DNA of 64,000 nucleotides from Croceibacterium_B sp035470785 (lineage in GTDB: Bacteria; Pseudomonadota; Alphaproteobacteria; Sphingomonadales; Sphingomonadaceae): contig DATIQN010000006.1 in the NCBI GenBank assembly GCA_035470785.1, positions 1 to 64,000 on the forward strand. Reading direction: 5' to 3'. The notes under the pieces were generated by a model that was not told where the DNA came from, did no database searches, and saw nothing but the letters and a program-made list of their open reading frames with translations. A program made the position numbers and the translations under genes. This document shows, in pieces, positions 8,159-16,808 of the stretch (its first letter is position 1; every line of letters starts with the position of its first letter).

Positions 8159-8930
8159 CCGCGCGGTCGACATCATCAATACGGCTCCGCGCTTCACGCA
8201 GGCCGACGCCGACGCGCTGAATTCGCGTTTCAATGGCGTCGATGCCGCCACCATGCTGCGCATGCTGTTCGCCGAGGGTGCCCTCGGGCGCGTTGCCGTC
8301 GTCAGCTCGTTCGGCACCGAAAGCGCGGTCCTGCTGCACCTCGTCGCGCAGGCCGACCGCGCGACTCCGGTGATCTTCGTCGATACGCTCAAGATGTTCG
8401 ACGAGACGCTGGCCTATCGCCAGACCCTGATCGGGCAACTTGGCCTGACGATCAACTCTGTGATCACTCCCGACCCGACAGTGCTCGCCGCCAAGGACGA
8501 AAGCGGCCTGCGCTGGTCGTACGATCCCGACGGCTGCTGCGCGATTCGCAAGGTCGAGCCGCTGGCGCGGGCAAAAGTCGGGCTCGACAGCTGGATCTCG
8601 GGCCGCAAGGCGTTCCAGTCGGTCACCCGGCAGAATCTGCCGCGCTTCGAGATCGAGGACGGCCGCCTCAAGATCAACCCTCTCGGCGACTGGAACAAGG
8701 ACGACCTCGAAGCCTACTTCGAGGAGCACTACCTGCCGCGTCACCCGCTCGAGGAGCAGGGCTTCCTTTCCGTCGGCTGCCAGCCGTGCACCAGCCCCGT
8801 GCTGCCGGGCGAAGATCCGCGCGCAGGCCGCTGGCGCGGCTGGGACAAGACCGAATGCGGCATCCACCTTCCGGGCATGCCGGACACCGACGACGGCGAG
8901 CTTCCTCCCGGGTACGAACCGGCGTTCTGA
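8151..8930 (+). CDS. cysH: Adenylyl-sulfate (APS/PAPS) reductase
   Basis: A 259-residue reductase that makes sulfite from activated sulfate. The iron-sulfur form is indicated by the paired cysteines Cys129-Cys130 (DGCCAIRK) and Cys210/Cys213 (GCQPC), which bind [4Fe-4S] in APS-type reductases. The catalytic Cys236 sits in TECGIH. The nucleotide P-loop-like motif VVSSFGTES lies at residues 50-58. The cysteine pattern favours APS over PAPS, although some such enzymes use both. ATG at 8151 overlaps the DUF934 stop. This closes the cobA-cysH operon. Confidence 0.94.
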   Translation: MASRAVDIINTAPRFTQADADALNSRFNGVDAATMLRMLFAEGALGRVAVVSSFGTESAVLLHLVAQADRATPVIFVDTLKMFDETLAYRQTLIGQLGLTINSVITPDPTVLAAKDESGLRWSYDPDGCCAIRKVEPLARAKVGLDSWISGRKAFQSVTRQNLPRFEIEDGRLKINPLGDWNKDDLEAYFEEHYLPRHPLEEQGFLSVGCQPCTSPVLPGEDPRAGRWRGWDKTECGIHLPGMPDTDDGELPPGYEPAF

Positions 8931-8959
8931 TTTCCCGCATTCCATGTTAGCTTCGCTTC

Positions 8960-9787
8960 ATGCGGAGCAGCCTGGGCGCCTTCGGACTAGTGCTGGCACT
9001 TTTCGCCGGGCCGGCGACGAGCCAGGGAGTGTCGCCTGATGTCCTCGATCCGGCTCCGACGGCGGCGGACTGGGCCGCGATAGCCAAGCTTCCGGACCTC
9101 AGCGGTACCTGGCTGCCCGACCTCGCCGATCAGGCCCGGCAGGAGCAAGGCGCCGAAGCGCCGCCGTGGAAGCCGGTGATCAAGAAGCAGGTCGATCACT
9201 GGTTCGCAGAGGAGCAGGCGGGGCGGCCGCGCGGCCTGCTCGTTAATTGTCTGCCTCACGGCATGCTGACGCTGATGCTGATCACCCACAACGCACTCGA
9301 GTTCCTTGTCACACCCGGCCGGGTGACGATGCTGGGCGAGGTGGACGGCAACCGCCTGCGCCGCATCTATACCGATGGCCGCGCGATGCCGGACGATCCC
9401 GATCCGAGCTTCGACGGGTATTCGGTCGGGCGCTGGGTCGATGGTACGCTCGACGTCGAAACCAAGGCGATACTGCCGCAAGTCTACCTAGCGGTCAGCG
9501 AGGCGGTCGGAATCCCCAACAACGGCGGGATGACGATCCATGAGCGGATCCACGTGCTCGACAAGGACACGCTGGCCGACGACCTCGAGATCACCGCGCC
9601 AGCAATTCTGACGAAGACTTGGAAGACCCGGCGGCTCTACAGTCGGTCGCGCCAGCGGCTCGCCGAGATCGCGGAAGGGGTCTGCCGTCAGGGCGACTTC
9701 AGCGAAGGCACCGACGAATACGGCAACGCGATCTACGTGCCGGCCAACACCACCGAAGACGGCAACCTGCTGCCGCCATCGAAATGA
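8960..9787 (+). CDS. Secreted protein with DLSGTW motif, unknown function
   Basis: Not assigned to a named function. The 275-residue protein has a signal peptide (residues 1-21, ending GPATSQ). The mature start PDLSGTWLPD is shared by a group of periplasmic or secreted hypotheticals in sphingomonads and acidobacteria. The body has HERIHVLDKDTLADDLEI, a beta-rich, lipocalin-like flavour that I cannot confirm. It is followed within 14 nt by a DUF6152 gene, and such pairs recur. It starts 29 nt after cysH but has no visible sulfur-related motif. Confidence 0.75.
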   Translation: MRSSLGAFGLVLALFAGPATSQGVSPDVLDPAPTAADWAAIAKLPDLSGTWLPDLADQARQEQGAEAPPWKPVIKKQVDHWFAEEQAGRPRGLLVNCLPHGMLTLMLITHNALEFLVTPGRVTMLGEVDGNRLRRIYTDGRAMPDDPDPSFDGYSVGRWVDGTLDVETKAILPQVYLAVSEAVGIPNNGGMTIHERIHVLDKDTLADDLEITAPAILTKTWKTRRLYSRSRQRLAEIAEGVCRQGDFSEGTDEYGNAIYVPANTTEDGNLLPPSK

Positions 9788-9801
9788 CGAGGAGCTCCGC
9801 G

Positions 9802-10194
9802 ATGCGAGTGACCCTGACCCTTGCCGCCCCGATCGCGCTTTTGGCCGGTAGCGCCGCCTTCGCCCATCACAGCTTCGCGATGTTCGACCCCGACAAGGTC
9901 GTGACCCTGACCGGCACGGTGAAGGAATTCCGTTGGATAAACCCGCACTCGGCGATCTTCGTGAAGGTCGACGGATCGGACGATCCCGGCAAGTTGTGGG
10001 CAATCGAGATGACCAGCCCAAGCAACCTCACTCGCCGCGGCTGGACGCGCACGACCCTGAAGCCAGGCGACCGCATCGCGGTCGAGATCAACCCCTTGCG
10101 CGACGGTCAGCACGGCGGCGGCTTTCGCTCAGCCACGCTGCTCGACAGCGGCCGGGTGCTCGGTGGCAGCCTGTTCAGTGCGGGCAAGTCCTGA
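9802..10194 (+). CDS. DUF6152 family periplasmic protein
   Basis: A 130-residue exported protein. Its signal peptide ends at AFA, and the mature N-terminus HHSFAMFDPDK with FRWINPHS is the hallmark of DUF6152. The two His residues immediately after cleavage could bind a metal, but this is not established. I chose ATG at 9802 because AGGAG precedes it by 7 nt. An upstream ATG at 9784 overlaps the previous stop (ATGA) and would add 6 polar residues, so it remains possible. It probably forms a two-gene unit with the secreted protein upstream. Confidence 0.85.
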   Translation: MRVTLTLAAPIALLAGSAAFAHHSFAMFDPDKVVTLTGTVKEFRWINPHSAIFVKVDGSDDPGKLWAIEMTSPSNLTRRGWTRTTLKPGDRIAVEINPLRDGQHGGGFRSATLLDSGRVLGGSLFSAGKS

Positions 10195-10248
10195 CGGAAC
10201 CAAGCCCTTCCCAATTCGCTCTGCTGGCCAAAGCCAAGGCACCGTCCG

Positions 10249-10923
10249 ATGAAGCCGATGACCGAGAAACACCTGGCGATCCTGCGGCGGCATATGGTCG
10301 AGATCGTCGAAATGCATTTCGACCTCGCCAGCGACGAGATCGGCACCGACATACTCAACCCTGACTTGCGGCGCGCGCTGATGGAAGTGCCACGGCACGT
10401 GTTCGTCCCGTCGAGTCTGGCTGCGATGGCCTATCAAGACGGGCCACTGCCGATAGGGTTCGACAAGACGATCTCGCAGCCGTTCATATGCGCACTGATG
10501 CTGCAGCTGGCCGGGGTGGGACCGGACTTGCGCGTGCTCGAGGTCGGCACCGGGCTCGGCTACCAGGCGGCGGTCATGGCCGAGATGGGCGCCGAGGTGT
10601 TCAGCGTCGAGGTGGTCGAGGAGTTCGCCGAAGCCGCCGAGGCCCGCTTCAAGGCGCTCGGATACGACGTACGGGTCAAGGTCGGTGACGGCTCGCGGGG
10701 TTGGCCCGGGAATGCGCCGTTCGACCGGATCATCGTCACCGCCGCCGCTTCCGACCCGCCGCAGGAACTGGTCGACGAGCTGGCTTCGGGGGGACGAATG
10801 GTCATCCCGCTCGGCGGGCAGGACGTGCAGTTGCTCAGCGTGGTCGAGAAGGATGCGCGGGGCGCGATCGAGGTTCGGCCAGTCCTGCCGGTGCGCTTCA
10901 CCCAGCTCGAACTGGCCAGCTAG
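10249..10923 (+). CDS. pcm: Protein-L-isoaspartate O-methyltransferase family protein
   Basis: A 224-residue SAM methyltransferase that repairs isoaspartyl residues in aged proteins. The SAM motif I VLEVGTGLGYQAA is at about residues 98-110, preceded by DKTISQPFICALM, the family active-site segment, and by RHVFVP. The later motif FDRIIVTAAA matches the family. A second candidate ATG at residue 4 would shorten it by three residues. It is convergent with the EF-hand gene across a 10-bp hairpin. Confidence 0.92.
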   Translation: MKPMTEKHLAILRRHMVEIVEMHFDLASDEIGTDILNPDLRRALMEVPRHVFVPSSLAAMAYQDGPLPIGFDKTISQPFICALMLQLAGVGPDLRVLEVGTGLGYQAAVMAEMGAEVFSVEVVEEFAEAAEARFKALGYDVRVKVGDGSRGWPGNAPFDRIIVTAAASDPPQELVDELASGGRMVIPLGGQDVQLLSVVEKDARGAIEVRPVLPVRFTQLELAS

Positions 10924-10926
10924 GGT

Positions 10927-10960
10927 GGAGCGGCCGGGCTCGGACAGCGTCGGCCGCTCC
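10927..10960. terminator. Hairpin between convergent pcm and EF-hand genes
   Basis: The arms GGAGCGGCCG (10927-10936) and CGGCCGCTCC (10951-10960) are a perfect 10-bp inverted repeat with a 14-nt loop. It starts 4 nt after the pcm stop and ends 10 nt from the opposing EF-hand stop. Position suggests a shared bidirectional terminator; there is no strong T-run on either side. Confidence 0.55.
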
Positions 10961-10970
10961 GGGAGTTAAC

Positions 10971-11363
10971 CTACTGTCCGCCGGGCGCGCCGCCGCCGCC
11001 CTGCTGGAAGCGCTGCATCATCTGCGCGCGAAAGGCGTCGCGTTCGGCCTTGGTCAAGTTGCCGTCGTGGTCGGCGTCCTGCCGCTGGAAACGCTGGACC
11101 TGCGCAGCGACGAACGCGTCCTTGGTCAACGGACCGGGCTCGCCGCCACCGAAGCGACGGCCGCCGTTCGGCTGCTCGTCCACCGACAGGGTGCCGTCGT
11201 GATTGGCGTCGAGCTGGGCGAAGCGGTCGGCGGCGTTCTTCTCGACGTCGGCCTGGGTAACCGTGGCGTCGCCATAGGGGTCCGGCGGCGGGCCGCCCTG
11301 GGCAAGCGCCGGGACCGAAATGGCTGCGGCGAGCGCCGCCATCGTGATCGTGAAAGTCGTCAT
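10971..11363 (-). CDS. Secreted EF-hand calcium-binding protein
   Basis: A 130-residue exported protein. A signal peptide (residues 1-21, ending VPALAQG) is followed by EF-hand loops DANHDGTLSVDE and DADHDGNLTKAE, both with Asp/Asn at positions 1, 3 and 5, Gly at 6 and Glu at 12, so likely able to bind Ca2+. The C-terminus is Gln/Gly-rich. I chose the ATG at 11363 because GGAGAG lies about 10 nt upstream; an ATG at 11372 would sit almost on that site. Partner and role are unknown. Confidence 0.85.
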   Translation of the reverse strand: MTTFTITMAALAAAISVPALAQGGPPPDPYGDATVTQADVEKNAADRFAQLDANHDGTLSVDEQPNGGRRFGGGEPGPLTKDAFVAAQVQRFQRQDADHDGNLTKAERDAFRAQMMQRFQQGGGGAPGGQ

Positions 11364-11475
11364 GTCAGTCATTCTCTCCGTTCGCGGCGTTGCGCCGCGC
11401 ATCCATGCACCGGCCGCGTTTTAGCACAGGCCGGAGGAGCGAGGACGCGAATCAATGTCGCAATTTGTCTTACAG

Positions 11476-12384
11476 CTAGAGCCAGCCCTGCTCGCGGTAC
11501 CAGGCGGCGGTCTCTTTCAGCCCTTCGAGAGTCGGCACTTCCGCCTTCCACAGCTTGCGCGGCGGCCGCTTGCTCACTCGGCAAACCCAGTCGGGATGCG
11601 CCATGTAGCCCACGCGATCGGGCGTGAGCTTGGCCTTTCGGCCGCGAAACGCCTTGTCGAGCCGCGCCAGCCGCTCGAGCATGGGCTTCGAGAGGTGCGG
11701 CACCCATGGCCGCCGGCCGACCGTCCAGCCGATCGCGCGGGCCAGCTCGCGGTGGCTCCAGCCCTCGGCCTTGCCGTCGTCAGGCTCAAAGGTCTGGCGG
11801 GTAATCCGTTCGCCAGAGGGGGCCAGCGCAAGCAGCAGGCGCGCGAGGTCGCCGACATGGACGAGCGAGGTGCGTCCTGGCGGTGGCATCGGGACAACGC
11901 CCCACTTGGCCAGCTTGAACAGTTCGAGGATTTCGCGGTCGCGCGGGCCGTAGATCGCCGGCGGGCGCACGATTGTCCAGTCGAGGCCGCTGGCCATGAC
12001 CAGCTTTTCGGCGTGGGCCTTCGAGGCGCCGTACTTCGACAACCCCGGCTCGCGCGCAGCCAGCGACGAGACGAACACGAAGCGCGGCACGCCCGCGGCG
12101 AGCGCCGCTTCGACCAGCGCCAGCGTGCCTTCGACGTTGCCGAGGTGAAAGCCCATTGGGTCATGCGTGTTGACCACCCCGGCGACGTGGATCACCGCCT
12201 CGGCGTTACTGACCAGCCGTATGAGCGCCTTGCGGTCGTGCAGGTCCCCGGGCACCCATTCGACGCGCTTCGCCTTGTCCTGCGTACGGCGAGCGAGCGC
12301 GCGGACCTCCACGCCCCGTTTGGCGGCCTCTTCGAGGAGGGCGCGGCCGACGAACCCGGTCGCGCCTGTCACCGCCAGGGTCAC
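11476..12384 (-). CDS. NAD-dependent epimerase/dehydratase family protein (extended SDR)
   Basis: A 302-residue Rossmann-fold protein with the dinucleotide motif TGATGFVG (residues 6-13), VIHVAG, an SSLAA active-site Ser region and the YGASK catalytic Tyr-Lys pair. This is the atypical or extended SDR class; substrate cannot be read. The start is GTG, in a GTGA overlap with the proB stop, so it is translationally coupled to proB and obgE. Relatives are often annotated as NAD(P)H-binding or complex-I-associated proteins, which I cannot distinguish here. Confidence 0.85.
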   Translation of the reverse strand: MTLAVTGATGFVGRALLEEAAKRGVEVRALARRTQDKAKRVEWVPGDLHDRKALIRLVSNAEAVIHVAGVVNTHDPMGFHLGNVEGTLALVEAALAAGVPRFVFVSSLAAREPGLSKYGASKAHAEKLVMASGLDWTIVRPPAIYGPRDREILELFKLAKWGVVPMPPPGRTSLVHVGDLARLLLALAPSGERITRQTFEPDDGKAEGWSHRELARAIGWTVGRRPWVPHLSKPMLERLARLDKAFRGRKAKLTPDRVGYMAHPDWVCRVSKRPPRKLWKAEVPTLEGLKETAAWYREQGWL

Positions 12385-13517
12385 AGCAACACCAGCTGGT
12401 CGCGATGGATCACCGCCGCACGCGGCGCGTAGCCGAGCAGCGCCTCGAGCTCGTCGCTGCGGCGCCCGAGAATCTGGGCCACCTCCGCCGAGGTGTATTC
12501 CGCCAGGCCCTGGGCGATTGCCTTGCCATCCGCATCACGCACCGCGACCGGGTCGCCGCGCGCGAAATCGCCTTCGACTGCGGTGATGCCGGTAGCCAGC
12601 AGACTGCCGCCCCTGCCGAGCGCCGCAGCGCAGCCGGCGTCGACCGTCACTGAGCCCCGCATCCGCTGGCGGCCGCCGAGCCATGCCTTGCGCGCCGCGT
12701 CGCGGCGTCTGGGCAGGAACAGAGTGCCGATGCCGTCTCCGGTCAGTGCCCGCGCCAGAGGCGCATCGTGCGTGCCGTTGACGATGGCGAGCGCGATCCC
12801 CGCGCGCTCGGCGATTTCGGCGGCCTGCAGCTTCGAAGTCATCCCGCCCGAGCCCAGGCCCGAACCGGAGGCGCTGCTGGCCATCGCGTGTATGTCCGAG
12901 GTGACACCTTCCACGCGTGCCAGCAACTGCGCGCCCACGGCCTTGGGGTCGCGATCGTAGAGGCCATCGACGTCCGAGAGCAGCACCACGGCGTCCGCCG
13001 CTGCCGCCTGCGCGACGCGAGCGGCCAGGCGGTCATTGTCGCCGAAGCGGATTTCCTCGGTGGCGACCGAATCGTTCTCGTTGATCACCGGAACCGCGCC
13101 GGCCTTGAGCAAACGTGAGAGCGTCGCGGCGGCGTTGAGGTAGCGGCGGCGGTCTTCGAGATCCTCTAGCGTCAAAAGCAACTGCGCGGCCGCGATCCCG
13201 TGCGTCGCAAGCCGCTCGGCCCACAGCGAGGCGAGCGCGATCTGCCCGACGGCCGCCGCCGCTTGTGCATCGGCCAGGCTGCCCCGCCCGCCGTTGCTCA
13301 GGGCCAGCTTCGCCGCGCCCAGTGCGATCGCGCCCGAGCTGACGACGATGACCTCCTGCCCTCGCCCGCGCGCTTCGACTAGCTCGCTCACCAGGCCGTT
13401 GAGCCAATCGCCGCGCACCACCCCGTCGCGGCCGACGAGCAGCGACGAGCCCACCTTGACGACAAGGCGCGGCGCCAGCTTTGGCGAGGTCAGGTCGGCA
13501 AGGCGGTCGATCGGCAT
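12381..13517 (-). CDS. proB: Glutamate 5-kinase
   Basis: A 378-residue enzyme that phosphorylates glutamate as the first step of proline synthesis. The amino-acid kinase domain (about 15-265) shows LVVKVGSSLL, VVSSGAIALG, VINENDSVA and GSGGMTSKL. The C-terminal PUA domain begins near residue 285 (GSVTVDAGCAAAL), the normal two-domain layout and length. It is the middle gene of obgE-proB-SDR. proA is not in the window; proC is 3.3 kb upstream on the same strand. Confidence 0.96.
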   Translation of the reverse strand: MPIDRLADLTSPKLAPRLVVKVGSSLLVGRDGVVRGDWLNGLVSELVEARGRGQEVIVVSSGAIALGAAKLALSNGGRGSLADAQAAAAVGQIALASLWAERLATHGIAAAQLLLTLEDLEDRRRYLNAAATLSRLLKAGAVPVINENDSVATEEIRFGDNDRLAARVAQAAAADAVVLLSDVDGLYDRDPKAVGAQLLARVEGVTSDIHAMASSASGSGLGSGGMTSKLQAAEIAERAGIALAIVNGTHDAPLARALTGDGIGTLFLPRRRDAARKAWLGGRQRMRGSVTVDAGCAAALGRGGSLLATGITAVEGDFARGDPVAVRDADGKAIAQGLAEYTSAEVAQILGRRSDELEALLGYAPRAAVIHRDQLVLL

Positions 13518-13576
13518 GGCGGCGGGGCTTAGCCGAGTGATCGGGGTTTAGGAATACGCCCTTGAGGCAGGGCGAG

Positions 13577-14632
13577 TCAGACGGGCGACCAGGGTTCTTC
13601 CGCCTCGCCTTCCTCGATCGCGTCATACTGCTGGCCGGAGGTGGCGGTTTGCGGAAGGTAGCCGAGGACGGCATTGAGCAGCGCCTCGACACCTTCACCG
13701 GTCGCTCCGGAGATCGGATATACCTTCTCGGCCCCCGCCGCCTTTAGTTCGGCGGCAAACCCGGCGACCAGCTCCGGATCGGCGAGGTCGATCTTGTTGA
13801 GCGCGATCAGTGTCGGTTTCGAGGTCAGGACGTCGCCGTAGGCCTCGAGCTCATCCTCGATCACGCGCATTGCTTCGGCGGGATCGCTGCCTGAAATGTC
13901 GATTAAGTGGATCAGCACCCGACAACGCTCGATGTGGCCCAGGAACCGATCGCCGATGCCCGCACCCTCGGCCGCTCCTTCGATAAGACCGGGAATGTCT
14001 GCCAGCACGAATTCGCGCGCCTTGTGGCGCACGACGCCGAGCTTGGGGATCAGCGTGGTGAAGGCGTAATCGCCGACCTTCGCCTGCGCGTTCGAGACCT
14101 GGTTGATGAAAGTGCTCTTGCCGGCATTGGGCAGGCCGACGAGCCCGGCATCGGCGAGGAGCTTGAGGCGCAGCCAAACCGCAAGTTCCTGCGCCGGCAT
14201 GCCGGGCTGGTGCTGGCGCGGCGCGCGGTTGGTGGAGGTCTTGTAACTGGCGTTGCCGCGCCCGCCCAGGCCGCCTTCGAGCAGCACGACGCGCTGGCCG
14301 ACTTCGGTGAGGTCGGCGAGCACCGTCTCGCGGTCCTCGTCGAGCACCTGCGTGCCAACCGGGACCTTTATGACGAGATCCGGCGCGCCGGCGCCGGTGC
14401 GGTTCTGGCCCATCCCGTGGCCGCCGCGCTTGGCCTTGAAGTGCTGCGTATAGCGAAAGTCGATTAGCGTATTGAGGCCCGCCACCGCTTCGAACACGAT
14501 ATCGCCGCCGCGACCGCCGTCGCCGCCGTCGGGGCCACCGTACTCGATATACTTCTCGCGCCGAAAACCCACTGCTCCCGGGCCGCCGGCGCCCGAGCGG
14601 ATGTAGATCTTGGCTTGGTCGAGGAAATGCAT
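13577..14632 (-). CDS. obgE: GTPase ObgE/CgtA
   Basis: A 351-residue essential GTPase tied to 50S ribosome maturation. The Gly-rich Obg domain occupies residues 1-158 (MHFLDQAKIYIRSG, GGDGGRGGD). The G domain follows, with P-loop GLPNAGKST, DIPGLIEGA (G3), NKIDLAD (G4) and SGATGEG (G5). The acidic tail is short. I chose ATG at 14632 because MHFLDQ is the family N-terminus; the longer frame adds 16 unconserved residues. proB follows 59 nt downstream, as in many alphaproteobacteria. Confidence 0.97.
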   Translation of the reverse strand: MHFLDQAKIYIRSGAGGPGAVGFRREKYIEYGGPDGGDGGRGGDIVFEAVAGLNTLIDFRYTQHFKAKRGGHGMGQNRTGAGAPDLVIKVPVGTQVLDEDRETVLADLTEVGQRVVLLEGGLGGRGNASYKTSTNRAPRQHQPGMPAQELAVWLRLKLLADAGLVGLPNAGKSTFINQVSNAQAKVGDYAFTTLIPKLGVVRHKAREFVLADIPGLIEGAAEGAGIGDRFLGHIERCRVLIHLIDISGSDPAEAMRVIEDELEAYGDVLTSKPTLIALNKIDLADPELVAGFAAELKAAGAEKVYPISGATGEGVEALLNAVLGYLPQTATSGQQYDAIEEGEAEEPWSPV

Positions 14633-14730
14633 GACAGTCCAGATAAGCAGCGGTGGGCGAAAGCGCCAGTGAAGCGCCAATCCGGTGACGGCCTAGCCTT
14701 TGCTATCGCTCGGGATTTTTCGCGAAAAAC

Positions 14731-14806
<76 letters not shown>

Positions 14807-14912
14807 GTTCCAGTTTGCATCGCGAGGGTCCCCCGCGAAGAGCGCGCTCCCTAGCGAAAAGGTCGCGCGCTTGAAAGCGCTAAATGGGCGCCCTCAACCG
14901 CTGCGCAACCCG

Positions 14913-15806
14913 CTAGCGCTTGGTACCCGTCTGGTCCTTCTTCACCGGCTGCACAACGGGAGTTGAGCCTGCGGCTGCGGGCAGGTTGACGACGGGTATC
15001 TTCGCCCCGGTATCCGGGTCCACCACCTCGCCAGCCAGAGCGGGCGCAGCCGCGCTGTTGAGCGCTGTGCCGATGCTGGGCTGCCCCGTGCCGTGAACGG
15101 CGACGTAACCCGGCTGCGAGGCGCCGTATTGCGCGCCCCATTTGGCATCCCAAGCCGCAGATTCGGCCTGGTAGCGGTCATAGGCGTTGAAGAAATCGAG
15201 ATAGACCGCCTCGAACCGCGGCAACGTGGCGGCGGCAAAGGCAGACAGGTTGCTCGACGGCGACTGCATCCATTCGTTCGAGACCGCCAGCGCGACGTTG
15301 CACATGTTGCCGATCACCGCGGGCGTGGCGAAGTAGTTATAGACTTGCGTCATGTGCACTTCGCGCACTTTGCGGCCGCTGGCGACCGATCCGGCGGCCA
15401 TCGCGTATTTCTTGTCCAGCGCGATGTTGACCGCCGTCAGCTTCTTGGCGTTCTTCTTCAGGAAGGCGCTGTAGCCCTGGAGGATCGGCTTTTCGTACTG
15501 GTCGGACAGGCAATTGAGCGCGGCAACGTTCCAGACGGATCGCACGTTCCAAATCGTTTCGTTGTCGTCGAGCCCGGTGTCGAAGGTTTGGCGCACGCCG
15601 TTCGCGTCCATCGGCGGGATGGTCATCGTGTACGTCGACCCGGCCGGCGGGATCGGCCGATAGGGAATGACCTCGGCAACCGGCGGTGGTGGGGGCGGCG
15701 GTGGAGGCGGAGGCGGCGGCGGCGCGGGCGTGGCGCAAGCGGCCAGCAGGGCGAGGCCGGTGGCGGCTAGAATCTGGCGCACCGGGATTCGGCGAATGGT
15801 CAGCAT
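14913..15806 (-). CDS. Putative lipoprotein with a 14-proline run, unknown function
   Basis: A 297-residue protein starting at ATG 15806 with a basic n-region and the lipobox LLAAC (Cys about residue 24), so it should be lipidated and surface- or outer-membrane-anchored. Immediately after the Cys comes ATPA and then 14 consecutive prolines (15681-15722). The remaining domain has several Cys, TWNV-like aromatic clusters, and LDKKYAMAAGSVASGRKV; I do not recognise the fold. Consecutive prolines normally need EF-P for translation. It lies between tRNA-Ala and the BI-1 gene; no operon partner is evident. Confidence 0.75.
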   Translation of the reverse strand: MLTIRRIPVRQILAATGLALLAACATPAPPPPPPPPPPPPPPVAEVIPYRPIPPAGSTYTMTIPPMDANGVRQTFDTGLDDNETIWNVRSVWNVAALNCLSDQYEKPILQGYSAFLKKNAKKLTAVNIALDKKYAMAAGSVASGRKVREVHMTQVYNYFATPAVIGNMCNVALAVSNEWMQSPSSNLSAFAAATLPRFEAVYLDFFNAYDRYQAESAAWDAKWGAQYGASQPGYVAVHGTGQPSIGTALNSAAAPALAGEVVDPDTGAKIPVVNLPAAAGSTPVVQPVKKDQTGTKR

Positions 15807-15896
15807 CAGTGTGAAGGCCCTCTCAGAGCGTCCGCGACTTGGTGACCCTGTCCACCTTTCGCGCACGTGAAGGGACCTACCTAGACGCACCCTTAA

Positions 15897-15935
15897 GCAA
15901 AGAAAATGCCCGGAGTACGATAGGCACCCCGGGCA
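15897..15935 (-). terminator. Intrinsic terminator after the BI-1 gene
   Basis: On the minus strand, the TGCCCGG (15935-15929) and CCGGGCA (15913-15907) arms form a 7-bp stem with a 15-nt loop. The T-rich tract TTTTCTTTG follows directly. It starts 25 nt after the stop codon of the Bax-inhibitor-1 gene. Confidence 0.7.
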
Positions 15936-15959
15936 CGATAAAGCTAGTCCCGTGTCCGC

Positions 15960-16709
15960 TCAATTGCGGCCGTTACCCATGAAGCGCAGCAGGAACAGGA
16001 ACATGTTGATGAAGTCGAGGTAGAGCTGCAGCGCGCCGAGCACGACCATCTTGCCGGCAAACTCCGTGCCGCGCATCTGCGCGTACGACCCCTTCAGCCT
16101 CTGCGTGTCGTAGGCCGTAAGCCCCGCGAAGATCAGCACTCCGAGGAAACTGATCGCCAGATCGAGACCAGTGGACCTGAGGAACATGTTGACCACCATG
16201 GCGACGATCAGGCCGACCACACCCATGATCAGGAATGTACCGAACGCCGACAGATCCTTTTTCGTGGTATAGCCGAAGAGGCTAAGACCGGCGAACGCAC
16301 CCGCCGTGGCGAAGAACGTCGCGGCGATGGAGGAGCCGGTGTAAATGAGGAAGATCGTCGACAGGGACAGCCCCATCAGCACCGCAAATCCCCAGAACAT
16401 CGCCCGGAGTGCGTTGGTCGAGAACCTGTTAGCGCCGAAGCTCATTGCCATCACGATGGCCAGCGGGGAAAGCGCTACGAGCCACATGAGCGGGCCGTGG
16501 GCGAAGGTAATCGCCAGACCGGATTGAGCGGTCAGCAGAGCGACCACGCCGGTCAGCAACACGCCGGAGGTCATATAGTTGTAAATCGACAGCATGTAGC
16601 TACGCAGGCCCGCGTCGAAGACTTCGCGGGTGCGCGGCACCGATGCACCGGTGAAGCTGTCAGACGTGCCGAGGCCCGCGCGGGTCCGGTTGTCATTCCA
16701 GTCAGCCAT
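15960..16709 (-). CDS. Bax inhibitor-1/YccA family membrane protein
   Basis: A 249-residue inner-membrane protein with about seven hydrophobic helices and the family signature in the last third (LGVLIFAGLTAYDTQRLK). The Asp residues of the BI-1 pH/Ca2+ sensor region (AYDTQ) are visible. Relatives act as Ca2+ leak channels or FtsH modulators, but the role here is unproven. I chose ATG at 16709 (MADWND) because AGGGA lies 6 nt upstream; the ATG at 16715 lies on that site. A good terminator follows. Confidence 0.92.
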   Translation of the reverse strand: MADWNDNRTRAGLGTSDSFTGASVPRTREVFDAGLRSYMLSIYNYMTSGVLLTGVVALLTAQSGLAITFAHGPLMWLVALSPLAIVMAMSFGANRFSTNALRAMFWGFAVLMGLSLSTIFLIYTGSSIAATFFATAGAFAGLSLFGYTTKKDLSAFGTFLIMGVVGLIVAMVVNMFLRSTGLDLAISFLGVLIFAGLTAYDTQRLKGSYAQMRGTEFAGKMVVLGALQLYLDFINMFLFLLRFMGNGRN

Positions 16710-16808
16710 TTTCATTCCCTACGTTGCCGGTCGCCAAGGTGGGTCCGGTTCACTGGCTAATATCGGCTCTGCGCGGCGCGGATTCAAGCGAAACCGGCAG
16801 TTCTGGCG

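Noticed and set aside
14716..14729. Palindrome TTTTTCGCGAAAAA just after tRNA-Ala
   Set aside because: Perfect but without a GC stem or following T-run on the minus strand, so it does not qualify as a terminator. It may matter for 3' trimming, but nothing supports that.
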